Assembly: GCA_038134525.1 (NCBI GenBank)
Contig: JAYPVI010000003.1
Coordinates: forward strand, 124,001-188,000
DNA length: 64,000 nucleotides
Source: GCA-002727735 sp038134525
GTDB lineage: Bacteria; Bacteroidota; Bacteroidia; Flavobacteriales_D; Parvicellaceae
Reading direction: 5' to 3'
The notes under the pieces were generated by a model. That model saw nothing but the letters and a program-made list of their open reading frames with translations. It had not been told where the DNA came from and ran no database searches. Shown piece after piece: positions 1-9,725 of this stretch. A program made the position numbers and the translations under genes. The stretch's first letter is position 1, and every line of letters starts with the position of its first letter.

Positions 1-1663
1 GAACCACTTTTAGTTCTTCTGTAGACCACTTTTCTTTTTCATATAGCAGACTTAAAATTCGTGCGGCACGATCAGTCGATCTAAAATAACCATCTAGTCT
101 AGGTATTTCACCTACGCTGTCAATCGTAGATAAATTATTAGCCGTAACAATAATGCCACTTTCAGGATTTACTAAATGTGGATTTTGATCAAAAGGTACA
201 AAACCAGTCACCTTATGTAAAGGATTGCTGGCATCAAGCACTTCTTTAGCGTAAACCGAAGGATCTCTTACAGGTAATTTTCCTGCAGCCCACCAAGCTA
301 TGTTACCCAGGGTATCGGCATAAGAAAAATTTAAGCCAGGTGAAACCACTTTAGCTAAATTATCCCTAAATGAAAACATGTCTTTGGCGTGAGATAAGTC
401 GTGAAGAATTTCAAAAATAGGGTTTTCTAATTGGTAAAAAACCCAATACATGGATATAGGATCGCCACTGTAGTGCGCCACATTATGAGTCACGATAGGG
501 CCGTTTTTGGTGACTGGAATTTCAATGGTTGTATCTCCAGAGGCAGATGAAATGGTTTCTCTTACTATGTTACAATTTACCCATACACTATCGTCCCAGA
601 CCTGAAGTGGATTATCTGGATTAAATTTTTCTTTGTAAAGGTCTAGCTCATCATTTTCAAACATCGTTAACCCCCATGCTTTATAGTCATCATGTCCAAT
701 TAAGGGAAATGGAATCATAGGGACGTAGTAACCATAGTTATTATATCCCGGGTAGGAAATGTGTGCTTCATACCAAACGTCTGGTTTTGAGATGCCTATA
801 TGGGGGTCGTTTGCTAAAATGGGTTTTCCGTTTTTTGATCGATTTGAAGATAAAATCCAAGAGTTACTTCCGTGAAAAGGCGGATTAATTTGTTCAGCCG
901 CATCATTTATTTTGTATAAATAGGTAAGTTGATTCAATGTATCAAACGCTTTGGAATTGGAGTTTGAGGCATAATTTCTTTTGGGAATTTGATCTACATG
1001 CTCTTCTTTTATGGTCATGAAATTGTTATCTGCATAATCAGGAAATAAAATGGCCATATTTTCTTCACCCACTTTCTCTTTTAACATGGTATAAAGCCCA
1101 TCAAAGCGTATTCCGTCCATAAAAGTAAAAGCCATATAGGCTGTCATACTAGCTACATCCACCGCAGAAAAAGGCTCCACGTTTGCATTGAGTAAATAAT
1201 ATTCAAATGGCTTTTCACCGCTTTCCACAAAATGGTTTACCCCCTCTACAAATGCATTTACATAATTTAAAGACTCTTCACTTAAATTAGAGGAAGACAA
1301 ATAATTTTCTGCCCAATTTTTAAACAGATACGTCCGGAACATGATATCTATTTCTATAAGATCGTCACCTAAAAGTTCGGACAACTTTCCTTGAGAAAGC
1401 CTTCGCTGTAAATCCATTTGAAATAATCGATCTTTTGCAACAGTGTATCCATATGCAAAAATGGCATCACGCTTATTGTCAGCCTGAATATGCGAAACCC
1501 CCCATTGATCTTTAAAGATCCGAACTTCCTTGCTAACCTTAGATGTGGCTAATTCTCCACCATTTTTGGGTAAACTCATTTTCACTAGCCCCCCAAAAAT
1601 AATAGCACCTATAACTAATAAAGTTAAGACACTAAAAAACAGAAACTTTAAGTATTTTATCAT
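1..1663 (-). CDS. Penicillin acylase family protein (3' part outside window)
   Basis: Reading the minus strand from an ATG at 1663 gives an open frame of about 554 codons that runs off the left edge of the window, so the C-terminus is missing. The protein starts with one hydrophobic segment (residues about 5-28, a signal anchor or signal peptide). It then carries the conserved N-terminal-nucleophile (Ntn) hydrolase sequence GSNSW near residue 265, where the Ser before Asn would become the new N-terminus and nucleophile after autocatalytic cleavage. This family (penicillin G acylase, quorum-lactone and cyclic lipopeptide acylases) hydrolyses amide bonds in the periplasm; the substrate cannot be told from the sequence. 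It lies 32 bp after the RND pump gene on the same strand, so it may be the last gene of the efflux operon. Confidence 0.88.
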   Translation of the reverse strand, partial: MIKYLKFLFFSVLTLLVIGAIIFGGLVKMSLPKNGGELATSKVSKEVRIFKDQWGVSHIQADNKRDAIFAYGYTVAKDRLFQMDLQRRLSQGKLSELLGDDLIEIDIMFRTYLFKNWAENYLSSSNLSEESLNYVNAFVEGVNHFVESGEKPFEYYLLNANVEPFSAVDVASMTAYMAFTFMDGIRFDGLYTMLKEKVGEENMAILFPDYADNNFMTIKEEHVDQIPKRNYASNSNSKAFDTLNQLTYLYKINDAAEQINPPFHGSNSWILSSNRSKNGKPILANDPHIGISKPDVWYEAHISYPGYNNYGYYVPMIPFPLIGHDDYKAWGLTMFENDELDLYKEKFNPDNPLQVWDDSVWVNCNIVRETISSASGDTTIEIPVTKNGPIVTHNVAHYSGDPISMYWVFYQLENPIFEILHDLSHAKDMFSFRDNLAKVVSPGLNFSYADTLGNIAWWAAGKLPVRDPSVYAKEVLDASNPLHKVTGFVPFDQNPHLVNPESGIIVTANNLSTIDSVGEIPRLDGYFRSTDRAARILSLLYEKEKWSTEELKVV

Positions 1664-1695
1664 TTAATTCTTTTTAAGGTGTTAAAATAATAGAA

Positions 1696-4600
1696 TTAAA
1701 GTTCTATTTTGATGTTCCATCCTATTTTTCGATAGAGCCATATCTTGAATCGGTAAATTGCATAATACATAGTTGGAACAACTACTAGAGTTAAAAAAGT
1801 AGCAAAGGTTAATCCATAAATTATGGCCAAACTCATTGGTTTAAAGAATATTACATTATCCCCTCCAAAGAAAATATTGGGGTCCCAATCCCTAATTAGA
1901 GAAAAGAAATCAATATTTAAACCAGAAGCCAAAGGGAACAATCCAAGAATGGTTGTTATGGCAGTCAACAAGACTGGACGCAAACGAGTTTTCCCACCCT
2001 CAATTACAGCGGCTTTAACTTCTTCGTTAGACAACAACACGTTGTTATCGAGCTCCAATTCTTTTCTTTTTCTTCTTCTTATTAAGTTAGTGTAGTCCAC
2101 TAAAACAATAGCGTTATTAACCACAATACCAGCTAAAGAAATGATTCCAATCATGGTCATGATAATAACAAAATCGTTTCTCGAAATAACAATTCCTAAA
2201 AACACACCAGCGAGACTCAGCACAACAGATGTTAGGATAATGAAGGGTGAAGAAAAGGCATTAAACTGAGTAACTAAAATAAGGAGTATTAGAAATACAG
2301 CAACCAATAATGCGGTACTTAAAAAGGAAAGTTCTTTTTGCTGATCTTCCATTTGACCGGTAAATTTATAGTTATATCCACCATTAAAAAAAGCCATGCC
2401 ATCATCAGATTCATCAAAAGAAAGTAGCAAGTTTTTAACCTGGTTGATAATTTCGTTCGGATTATAACCTTCTTGAACCCCAGCAAATACAGTTACCGTA
2501 TTGTTTAAATTTTTTCGAACTACTGCAGCATGTTTGTTAACGACCTTTATGTCTTTCACTACTGCACTAATAGGGATGCTCAGTTTTTGGCCCCTATTAT
2601 TCATAAACATGACCTTTTGCTGTAAGATAGCATTTAAATTTTTTCGATACTTGTCGTTAAATCGAATATTAATATCGTAATCATCTTCTTTGTAGTTGTA
2701 AGTGGAAACATCTTTTCCAAATAATGAAGTTCTCAAACTTTGCGCAATTTGCCCTGTTGATAAACCGACTCTTTTAGCATATTCACGGTTAATATCAATT
2801 TGAATTTCAGCTTTATTAATTTCTACATCAAGCTTTAATTTTTGTAAACCTTTAATGTTACCATTTGTAATGAATTGTTGAATTTTTTCGGCTTTTTTAG
2901 TAAGATCACCATAATTAGATCCTCCTGTTACTTCAATATTGACGGGTGATTTTTGCGGAGGCCCATTTTGTTCTTTATCTACAATGATGGAAATGTCAGC
3001 ATGAAATTTGCCCATTAATGCACTTTCAATTTCACTTTTAACACGGCTTGTATTTAATCCTTTGCGATGGGAAAATTCGCAAAAAGAAACGGTAATCCTG
3101 CTTTTATGTGGTGTTTCACCAAAAGACGGGCCTGCATTTGGATCGGAAGTTCCTTTTCCTACCTGTTCAATAATGGAAGAAACAAAAGGGGTAGAAGTTA
3201 TAATGGTATCATTAATTTCAATATCTGCAACTTCATAGTAAGAAAGGGTATCCTCATCACTTATAGGGCTATTTAATAATTTATCAATTTCCTTTTTAAT
3301 TTCTAATGTAGTCTGGTTGGTTTGAGCAATATTAGTTCCCACAGGTAACTCTACAAAAACATTGATGTAATTGGGTTGATTTTCAGGAAAAAACAGGACT
3401 TTAGGAGGGAAAACACCGGTTAAAACAAAGGATAGTATGAGTGTCAGGAATGTTCCAATTATAATCCAGACAGGTCTTTTTTTATGTAATACCCAGTTTA
3501 AAAAACGTTGATATCCGGCCTCGATTTTAGGGAGAAGTTTATTTTGAAACCACCCTGTACTTGGGTATAAAACGTATTGGTTTAATAAAATTAAGACACC
3601 AATAATGAGGAGTAAATTACCCATGGATTTTATTCCCAAGAAGTTGAAAACGATTCCAATCGAAGTAAATAGTATAAATGATCTCAAAAAGCGCTTATTT
3701 GATGTTTTTTCATTTTCCACTTTCATTAAAACCGCCAATAGAACAGGATTAATGACTAGGGCCACAAAAAGGGAAGAACCTAAAACAATAATTAAGGTAA
3801 TGGGTAAATACTGCATAAATTCGCCAATAATACCAGGCCATAAAGCTAGGGGAACAAATGCGGCTAATGTAGTGGCTGTAGAAGCAATAATGGGCCAAGC
3901 TACTTCCCCAACTCCTTTTTTTGTTGCCTCAATGGCACCATAACCTTCGTCCATGAAACGATACACATTTTCTACTACTACTATCCCATTATCTACCAGC
4001 ATTCCTAATGCTAGCACTAAGGAAAATAGCACCATGATGTTAAGCGATACACCTGCCGCGTTAAGCAAAATGAAGGATAAAAACATGGAAAAAGGAATGG
4101 CAATTCCCACAAAAAGCGCATTTCTTAGTCCCAAAAAGAATAACAATACGAACACCACAAGAATAACTCCAAAAACAATGGAGTTTTCCAGATTACTAAT
4201 CTGTGACCTTATCATGACGGATTGGTCATTGGTATATGTTAATGACATGTCATTAGGGAAGGAATTCTTCAAATCTTCTACCACCACTTTTAATTGATCT
4301 ATTGCATTAATGATATTTCCTCCAGCTCTTTTCTTTACATCTAACATGACTACTGGCTGCCCATTTTGACGCGCATAACTCGTTGTGTCTGCATCAGTAA
4401 AGGAAACATCTGCCACATCTCTCAGATATACATTGTCTTGATCTTCATGCTTAATAACCAGATCTTGTAAATCGTTGTAGTCTTTAAATTTCCCTTCAAT
4501 TATGATAAAATTGTCAATACCATCTATCTTGAGATTACCGGCACCGATAGTGGTGTTTTCACTTTGAATTGCCCCTTCAATGTCGCTGAAACTGACATTT

Positions 4601-5220
4601 TTTGCTTCAGCATCATATTTTCTAATTTCTATTTTTACTTTCTTCTGCTGTACACCTCTAATATCAACGGCATTTATTTCTGCAATGGCTTCTACTCGGT
4701 CTTTTATGATATCTGCTTTTTCTTTAAGCAGGTCTACAGGATATTCACCAGATAGATTTATATTAATAATGGGAAACTCGTTTACATCTATTTCCTGAAT
4801 AGTCGGTTCAACGGGAAGGTCCTGAGCAAATGACTTAGTGGACCGAGCATCAGAAAGCGCCTCTTCAACAGCTCTTTTTGCCTCTTTTGGGGTAATGGCA
4901 AAATCAAATTCTATTTTCACTATTCCAAAATCTTGAATAGAGGTAGCTTCTATATTCTCTATCCCTTTTAGTTTGTTTAGTTCTTTTTCAAACGGCTTAA
5001 TTATCTTATCTGTTATGATTTCAGGTGAATTTCCAGGGTAGGGAATGTTAACATAAATTTCTGGTACTTGAATTTGAGGAAAACTTTCTCTAGGCATATT
5101 TTGATAGCCTGTCAATCCTCCAATTAGAAGTATCAGAATAATGAGATATACGGTTTTTCTGTTATTTACAGAAACTGAGGATAATCCAAATTCTCTCCAC
5201 TGATCGATTTGTTTTTTCAT
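1696..5220 (-). CDS. RND efflux transporter permease subunit (AcrB/HAE-like)
   Basis: Inner-membrane proton-driven pump of the tripartite RND type, 1174 aa. The N-terminal TM1 is followed by a porter-domain start (FPQIQVPEIYVNIPYPGNSP), and TM4 carries LVDNGIVVVENVYR near residue 410. In AcrB this position holds two Asp (D407/D408); here only the first is Asp and the second is Asn. The protein is about 120 aa longer than AcrB. Part of the excess is an insert around residues 500-580 between TM6 and TM7 that contains two further hydrophobic segments. The gene overlaps the upstream membrane fusion protein by 4 bp (ATGA). With the fusion protein, the TolC-like protein and the TetR regulator it forms a complete efflux operon. 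The substrate (drug, solvent, lipid) is unknown. Confidence 0.95.
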   Translation of the reverse strand: MKKQIDQWREFGLSSVSVNNRKTVYLIILILLIGGLTGYQNMPRESFPQIQVPEIYVNIPYPGNSPEIITDKIIKPFEKELNKLKGIENIEATSIQDFGIVKIEFDFAITPKEAKRAVEEALSDARSTKSFAQDLPVEPTIQEIDVNEFPIININLSGEYPVDLLKEKADIIKDRVEAIAEINAVDIRGVQQKKVKIEIRKYDAEAKNVSFSDIEGAIQSENTTIGAGNLKIDGIDNFIIIEGKFKDYNDLQDLVIKHEDQDNVYLRDVADVSFTDADTTSYARQNGQPVVMLDVKKRAGGNIINAIDQLKVVVEDLKNSFPNDMSLTYTNDQSVMIRSQISNLENSIVFGVILVVFVLLFFLGLRNALFVGIAIPFSMFLSFILLNAAGVSLNIMVLFSLVLALGMLVDNGIVVVENVYRFMDEGYGAIEATKKGVGEVAWPIIASTATTLAAFVPLALWPGIIGEFMQYLPITLIIVLGSSLFVALVINPVLLAVLMKVENEKTSNKRFLRSFILFTSIGIVFNFLGIKSMGNLLLIIGVLILLNQYVLYPSTGWFQNKLLPKIEAGYQRFLNWVLHKKRPVWIIIGTFLTLILSFVLTGVFPPKVLFFPENQPNYINVFVELPVGTNIAQTNQTTLEIKKEIDKLLNSPISDEDTLSYYEVADIEINDTIITSTPFVSSIIEQVGKGTSDPNAGPSFGETPHKSRITVSFCEFSHRKGLNTSRVKSEIESALMGKFHADISIIVDKEQNGPPQKSPVNIEVTGGSNYGDLTKKAEKIQQFITNGNIKGLQKLKLDVEINKAEIQIDINREYAKRVGLSTGQIAQSLRTSLFGKDVSTYNYKEDDYDINIRFNDKYRKNLNAILQQKVMFMNNRGQKLSIPISAVVKDIKVVNKHAAVVRKNLNNTVTVFAGVQEGYNPNEIINQVKNLLLSFDESDDGMAFFNGGYNYKFTGQMEDQQKELSFLSTALLVAVFLILLILVTQFNAFSSPFIILTSVVLSLAGVFLGIVISRNDFVIIMTMIGIISLAGIVVNNAIVLVDYTNLIRRRKRKELELDNNVLLSNEEVKAAVIEGGKTRLRPVLLTAITTILGLFPLASGLNIDFFSLIRDWDPNIFFGGDNVIFFKPMSLAIIYGLTFATFLTLVVVPTMYYAIYRFKIWLYRKIGWNIKIEL

Positions 5221-6269
5221 GACGAAATCACTTTTACGGTTTGACCGGAAGCAACGGATGATTTGCCCTTATCTACCACTAACGTTCCAGGTGGAAGGTC
5301 GCTTATTATTTCTACCATTTCATCTTGTTGTTTCCCTACTTTAACAGAAACAACATCAATTTGATTATCATTATTTACAACTTTAACAAAAGTTTCACCA
5401 AGCTCATTTTTAAGGACTAATCTTGAGGCAAGCACAATGGCACTATCATTTTTATAATCATTTATTTTTAATACAGTCATTAAGTTAGGCACAAGATTGA
5501 TGGTGTTGCTAGGGATTTTCGCTTCAATTTTAATGGTTCTATTAACGGGATTTACCACCTTACCAACACGCGTTAGAAACAGGTTTTCAATTTCTTCATT
5601 GAGCGCAGGAAAGAAGACGCGAACTGCATTATTGACTTTTAAATCTGGAAGTAAATTTTCAGACACATCAGCACTAACATACAAATCTTCAGTGCCTACT
5701 AGATGAATAATCATGTTCATTGGATTAATAGATTCCCCTTGTTGAACATGGAGTTGTTCTACATACCCGCTAAACGGGGCATACAAAATTGATTTTTCGA
5801 TTTGTGTATTAAGAGTAGCGATAGATTTTTTAAATCGTTCAACATTATTCTCTAATTCCTTTAACTGAATTTCAGTACCGATACCATCATTAAATAATTT
5901 TTGTTGTTTTTCATATAAGAAAGAGGAGAATGAAAGCTGTTGTTTAAGCTCTTCTAATTGTGCATAAAGTGTACTATTAGCCATGGAAACCAACTGCTGT
6001 CCTTTGTTGACAAAGGCTCCTTCTTTAACATGTATTGTGCTCACAATTCCTGAAATTTCAGGACGGATGTAAATCATAGATTTACTTACGGTATTACCTT
6101 GAATTTCGTGAAAGTGTAAAAAAGGTTTTTTAATTACTTCATAGGTAGAGACCAAGGGAAGATTGTTTTTTGGAGAATCAATTTCTTCATTGATCGCCTC
6201 TACAACAGGCTCTTCGTTTGTATTACATCCTAGGAAAAGGAAACTTAAAATAAGGATTCTTTTAATCAT
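5217..6269 (-). CDS. Efflux RND periplasmic adaptor subunit (HlyD/MFP family lipoprotein)
   Basis: Periplasmic membrane fusion protein, 350 aa, that bridges the RND pump and the TolC channel. It begins with a lipoprotein signal (lipobox LFLGC, Cys about 15), so it is likely lipid-anchored. Next comes a biotinyl-lipoyl-like half (GIVSTIHVKEGAFVNKGQQL), a coiled-coil hairpin (about residues 105-160), the second half-lipoyl strand (LYAPFSGYVEQLHVQQGE) and a beta-barrel domain. The ATG overlaps the 3' end of the TolC gene by 8 bp and the stop overlaps the RND start, so translation of all three is probably coupled. Confidence 0.93.
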   Translation of the reverse strand: MIKRILILSFLFLGCNTNEEPVVEAINEEIDSPKNNLPLVSTYEVIKKPFLHFHEIQGNTVSKSMIYIRPEISGIVSTIHVKEGAFVNKGQQLVSMANSTLYAQLEELKQQLSFSSFLYEKQQKLFNDGIGTEIQLKELENNVERFKKSIATLNTQIEKSILYAPFSGYVEQLHVQQGESINPMNMIIHLVGTEDLYVSADVSENLLPDLKVNNAVRVFFPALNEEIENLFLTRVGKVVNPVNRTIKIEAKIPSNTINLVPNLMTVLKINDYKNDSAIVLASRLVLKNELGETFVKVVNNDNQIDVVSVKVGKQQDEMVEIISDLPPGTLVVDKGKSSVASGQTVKVISS

Positions 6270-7584
6270 ATTTAACAGGGTTAGTATATTTTTCTAATTG
6301 TGCTTTTATCTTGTATATTTCTAATTCTTTTTCCAACAATTCTTGTTCTGCTTTAATAACTTGCATTTTCTTCTCGCTTAGGTTCATCAGCTGAGATGTT
6401 CCTAGTTCATATTTTTTTAGCTCATCCTGATATATCTTATCTGCTACTTGTAGTTTCTTGGCATAAATTTCATAGCGATCTATAGATGTTTGGTAATCAT
6501 CTTTAAGCATTTGTAGTAGAGTTGCAATTTCTCTTGAAATATTTTCTAGCTGATGAGTTGTTTTTAGAATGGCAATTTCTTTTTGGGTTGTTTTTGCTTT
6601 TCCTTCGCCACTATTGAAGATGGGGATATAAATATTTATTCCCCACAATGTAGCAGGAAACCAATCTTTTTGAGTGTCAAAAAAGTTAAAGCTATTTCTC
6701 ATGGCCATTTGTTGATGGCTAAAGAATCCACTTACCACTGGCAACCCTTCGCTTTTGGTAATTTTAAGTTGAAGTTCATCTAATTTCAGATTTTGTGAAA
6801 CAATTTTAACCTCACTAGTATTGTTTTGATCTGTTTTAAAGTCAATAAAGCTGGATAATGTTGATGAAAAGTTAGGGGTAATGGAAATGGTGCTATCCAT
6901 GGGGTATCCAATTTTATTTTTAATACTAAGCGTTGTTGCTTTAGATTTGTTTTTGAAGTCATTCAATAAGCTGAGCATTTCCAATTGAAGAAATTCTAGC
7001 TCATTTATCGAATTCTTTTCTAAGAAACCTTCTTTTATTAGTGCATTTGTTTTAGCGATTAGGCTTTCAATTTCTTTTTGATTTTTCTCTACTAAAGCAA
7101 TGCTCTTATTAAGGAAGATATGATTGCCAACACTGAGTTTTATGTCTAAAAACAAATCTTCGTAAGACTTGTTTTTAATGAGTTGGGCTAGTTCTTTGTA
7201 GCTTTTTGCGGTTTGAACGCCATATACATAAGTGAAACTAAAAATTAACTGATCTAATTGAAGGTTATAGTTGGCATTAAAATCTGTTCCAAACTGTAAA
7301 CCTATTAATTGGTCCGCTGGAGCAGTAGGATCAAACGTAGCAGCTGGGACAACTGTTGTAGGAATATCGATAAAGTTTTGAAAACTTAATGTGCCATTAA
7401 TTTTTGGATAGCCAGCGGTTAAAGCTTGTTTAATTTGTTGATCTGCAAGAAGCACATCCAACTGATTTGACTTTATTGTAGGACTATTTTCAAGCGCATA
7501 TTTAAAAAGATCTTCACTGTTCATTTCTTGTGAAAATGAATGTAAAAACCCGAAACAAATAATGGTGGTTTTAATCAATTTCAT
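6262..7584 (-). CDS. TolC family outer membrane efflux channel
   Basis: Outer membrane factor, 440 aa, the exit duct of the tripartite pump. A signal peptide (residues 1-19, ending FLHSFSQ) is followed by two OEP-type repeats rich in long amphipathic helices (for example residues 160-215 and 380-430). This fits the alpha-barrel of TolC, and the length is normal for the family. The start overlaps the 3' end of the TetR gene, and the stop overlaps the adaptor. No separate promoter is seen, which suggests it is read from the tetR promoter and shares its regulation. Confidence 0.92.
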   Translation of the reverse strand: MKLIKTTIICFGFLHSFSQEMNSEDLFKYALENSPTIKSNQLDVLLADQQIKQALTAGYPKINGTLSFQNFIDIPTTVVPAATFDPTAPADQLIGLQFGTDFNANYNLQLDQLIFSFTYVYGVQTAKSYKELAQLIKNKSYEDLFLDIKLSVGNHIFLNKSIALVEKNQKEIESLIAKTNALIKEGFLEKNSINELEFLQLEMLSLLNDFKNKSKATTLSIKNKIGYPMDSTISITPNFSSTLSSFIDFKTDQNNTSEVKIVSQNLKLDELQLKITKSEGLPVVSGFFSHQQMAMRNSFNFFDTQKDWFPATLWGINIYIPIFNSGEGKAKTTQKEIAILKTTHQLENISREIATLLQMLKDDYQTSIDRYEIYAKKLQVADKIYQDELKKYELGTSQLMNLSEKKMQVIKAEQELLEKELEIYKIKAQLEKYTNPVKYD

Positions 7585-8194
7585 TGGACATAAATTTTTC
7601 TTTATTTTTCATGAAATATTTTTTTCCTGATTCATTAACGATTCCAAATATGAAGTGTGTCATAAGCTCTTTATAAATAGTAGCAAACGATGCAAATGGA
7701 TTGCTAAAAAGAGATTGGTTAAAAATGATTTCAAATTTTTCAGTAAGTATTTTTGCTAAAATTTCAATATTAATTTCTTTCCTATATACACCTAAATCAA
7801 CTCCTCTTTTTAGGTTTTTAGAAACCATTTCATATCCTTTTTTTTTGGTGAGCTGATCAAACTTTTTCCAGGTTTTTGGATAGTACTTTTTTAAATCATA
7901 AAGAGATGAAGGATGTATTGCATTTAGTTTTTCTAAGTCAATTTTATTGTGTAAAAATAATTCTTCAATGGGGTGTTTTTGAAGATTAATAATAGCTTGA
8001 ACTTGAGTCAAATGCTCATTTAAATCTTGAGTAATTACTTTATGAACCAAATCAGCTCTATTTTCATAATAGATATAGAGTGTTTTTTTAGAACAACCTA
8101 GTTTTTGAGCTAAATCGTCCATTGTTAAACTTTTAATTCCATATTGTTGGAATAAAAGATGAATTTGGTGATTGATTTCTTTTATTTTTGTCAT
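7571..8194 (-). CDS. TetR/AcrR family transcriptional regulator
   Basis: One-component repressor with an N-terminal helix-turn-helix (TMDDLAQKLGCSKKTLYIYY, residues about 24-43) and a C-terminal ligand-binding domain of low conservation; about 207 aa from the chosen start. A longer frame opens with GTG at 8224. I prefer the ATG at 8194 because the extra ten codons would cover a perfect inverted repeat (8201-8221) and touch a promoter-like -7 box, while the TetR fold starts right after the ATG. It is the first gene of the efflux operon and overlaps the TolC gene by 14 bp. By analogy with AcrR/TtgR it would repress its own operon until a pump substrate binds. Confidence 0.9.
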   Translation of the reverse strand: MTKIKEINHQIHLLFQQYGIKSLTMDDLAQKLGCSKKTLYIYYENRADLVHKVITQDLNEHLTQVQAIINLQKHPIEELFLHNKIDLEKLNAIHPSSLYDLKKYYPKTWKKFDQLTKKKGYEMVSKNLKRGVDLGVYRKEINIEILAKILTEKFEIIFNQSLFSNPFASFATIYKELMTHFIFGIVNESGKKYFMKNKEKFMSNEID

Positions 8195-8200
8195 TCTATT

Positions 8201-8221
8201 TCCAAAGCCAAAAACTTTGGA
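8201..8221. promoter_or_regulatory. Candidate TetR operator (inverted repeat)
   Basis: Perfect 7-bp inverted repeat TCCAAAG-N7-CTTTGGA, 6 bp upstream of the chosen tetR ATG and just downstream of a -7 box (8224-8231), so it would cover the transcription start. Size and place suit an autorepressor operator. Binding is inferred, not shown. Confidence 0.5.
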
Positions 8222-8223
8222 CA

Positions 8224-8231
8224 CAAAAATA
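8224..8231 (-). promoter_or_regulatory. Promoter -7 element for tetR-efflux operon
   Basis: On the minus strand this reads TATTTTTG, matching the Bacteroidota -7 consensus TAnnTTTG. It ends 29 bp before the tetR ATG, and the palindrome lies between. No clear -33 TTTG is seen. Confidence 0.45.
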
Positions 8232-8276
8232 AGAAAAAAAGTTTCTGTTTAACATTTTTAATATGAAATTAAACAA

Positions 8277-9695
8277 ATGGGATTAGCGATTGTAGATTTA
8301 ATGAAGATGGAGCCGATAAATAACGTTCATGTTAAGGGCTGGGTAAGATCTTTTAGGGGTGGAAGATTCATTGCGCTAAATGATGGATCATGCATGAAGA
8401 GTATACAAATTGTTGTGGATTCCGACATCATTAGCGAGGATATTATAACAAACATTTCTACAGGGGCGTCCTTATCTGTAAGGGGAGACTTAGTGGAATC
8501 CTTGGGCAGTGGACAAAAAACAGAAATACAGGCTAAGGAAATACAAGTTTTAGGTATAGCAAAACCTGAGGACGTACAACAAACCATTTTACAGCCAAAG
8601 AAACATTCCCTTGAAAAGCTCAGAGAACAAGCTCATTTAAGAATGAGAACTAACTTATTTGGTGCAATTTTTCGAATTCGCCATCACATGGCTTATGCCA
8701 TTCATAAGTATTTTAATGATAATGGTTATTTTTATATCCATACGCCTATTATAACAGGAACGGACGCAGAAGGAGCAGGAGAAACCTTTAGAGTAACTAC
8801 ATTGCCAGTAGGTAAAAAAGAAGATGTTTCTGACGAACAAGATTTTTTTGGTAAACCAACTCATTTAACAGTTTCAGGTCAATTAGAGGCAGAATTAGCA
8901 GCTCTTGCTCTTGGAAAAGCATATACTTTTGGGCCGACTTTTAGGGCTGAAAATTCAAATACAACAAGGCATTTAGCGGAGTTTTGGATGATTGAGCCAG
9001 AACTTGCTTTTGCTGACATCCAAGACAACATGGATCTAGGAGAGGATTTTCTTAAATTTTTGGTTAAATATGCCTTAGAACATTGTCAGGAAGACTTAAT
9101 ATTTTTAAATGATAGGGCTATAAAAGAAGAGCAACAATTACCAAATGAAAAAAGAAACGAATATTCTTTGTTAGAAAGAATGCAGATGGTGGTTGATCAT
9201 GACTTCGAGCGTATTACTTATTCAAAAGCTATAGACATTCTCCTCCAATCCAAACCCCATAAGAAAAAGCAATTTAAATTTCCTGTAGAGTGGGGAATAG
9301 ACCTTCAAAGTGAGCATGAAAAGTTTCTGGTTGAAAAACATTTTAAAAAACCGGTAATTATTGTGGACTATCCAGCAGAGATAAAAGCGTTCTACATGCG
9401 ACAAAATGACGATGGAAAAACTGTGGCCGCCATGGATGTCCTTTTTCCTGGTATAGGAGAAATTATAGGAGGCTCTCAACGTGAAGAAAGGTATGACATA
9501 TTAGAACAAAAGTGCAAAGAATTCAATGTTCCAAAAGAAGCTATTTGGTGGTACTTGGATACAAGAAAATTTGGGACTGTTCCACACGCAGGTTTTGGAC
9601 TAGGTTTTGAAAGACTCATGATGTTTGTTACAGGCATGAACAATATTAGAGACGTAGTCCCTTTTCCAAGGACTCCTAAAAACGCAGAATTTTAG
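8277..9695 (+). CDS. asnS: Asparagine--tRNA ligase
   Basis: Class IIb aminoacyl-tRNA synthetase that charges tRNA-Asn, 472 aa, cytoplasmic. The N-terminal OB-fold anticodon domain (KGWVRSFRGG near residues 20-29) is followed by the catalytic core. Motif 2 reads FRAENSNTTRHLAEFWMIEPE-like around residues 222-242, and motif 3 is GFGLGFERLMMF near residue 440. The ending VPFPRTPKNAEF is typical of AsnRS rather than AspRS. The length matches the family. The ATG at 8277 leaves the usual short lead before the OB-fold. It is divergent from tetR with only about 50 bp to the putative tetR promoter. Confidence 0.97.
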   Translation: MGLAIVDLMKMEPINNVHVKGWVRSFRGGRFIALNDGSCMKSIQIVVDSDIISEDIITNISTGASLSVRGDLVESLGSGQKTEIQAKEIQVLGIAKPEDVQQTILQPKKHSLEKLREQAHLRMRTNLFGAIFRIRHHMAYAIHKYFNDNGYFYIHTPIITGTDAEGAGETFRVTTLPVGKKEDVSDEQDFFGKPTHLTVSGQLEAELAALALGKAYTFGPTFRAENSNTTRHLAEFWMIEPELAFADIQDNMDLGEDFLKFLVKYALEHCQEDLIFLNDRAIKEEQQLPNEKRNEYSLLERMQMVVDHDFERITYSKAIDILLQSKPHKKKQFKFPVEWGIDLQSEHEKFLVEKHFKKPVIIVDYPAEIKAFYMRQNDDGKTVAAMDVLFPGIGEIIGGSQREERYDILEQKCKEFNVPKEAIWWYLDTRKFGTVPHAGFGLGFERLMMFVTGMNNIRDVVPFPRTPKNAEF

Positions 9696-9725
9696 TAGCT
9701 TTACTTAAATTTTATTAATTAGGTT

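Noticed and set aside
1823..4798. Several plus-strand frames of 60-114 codons across the RND pump gene
   Set aside because: They are shadows of a clear 1174-aa RND coding sequence on the other strand.
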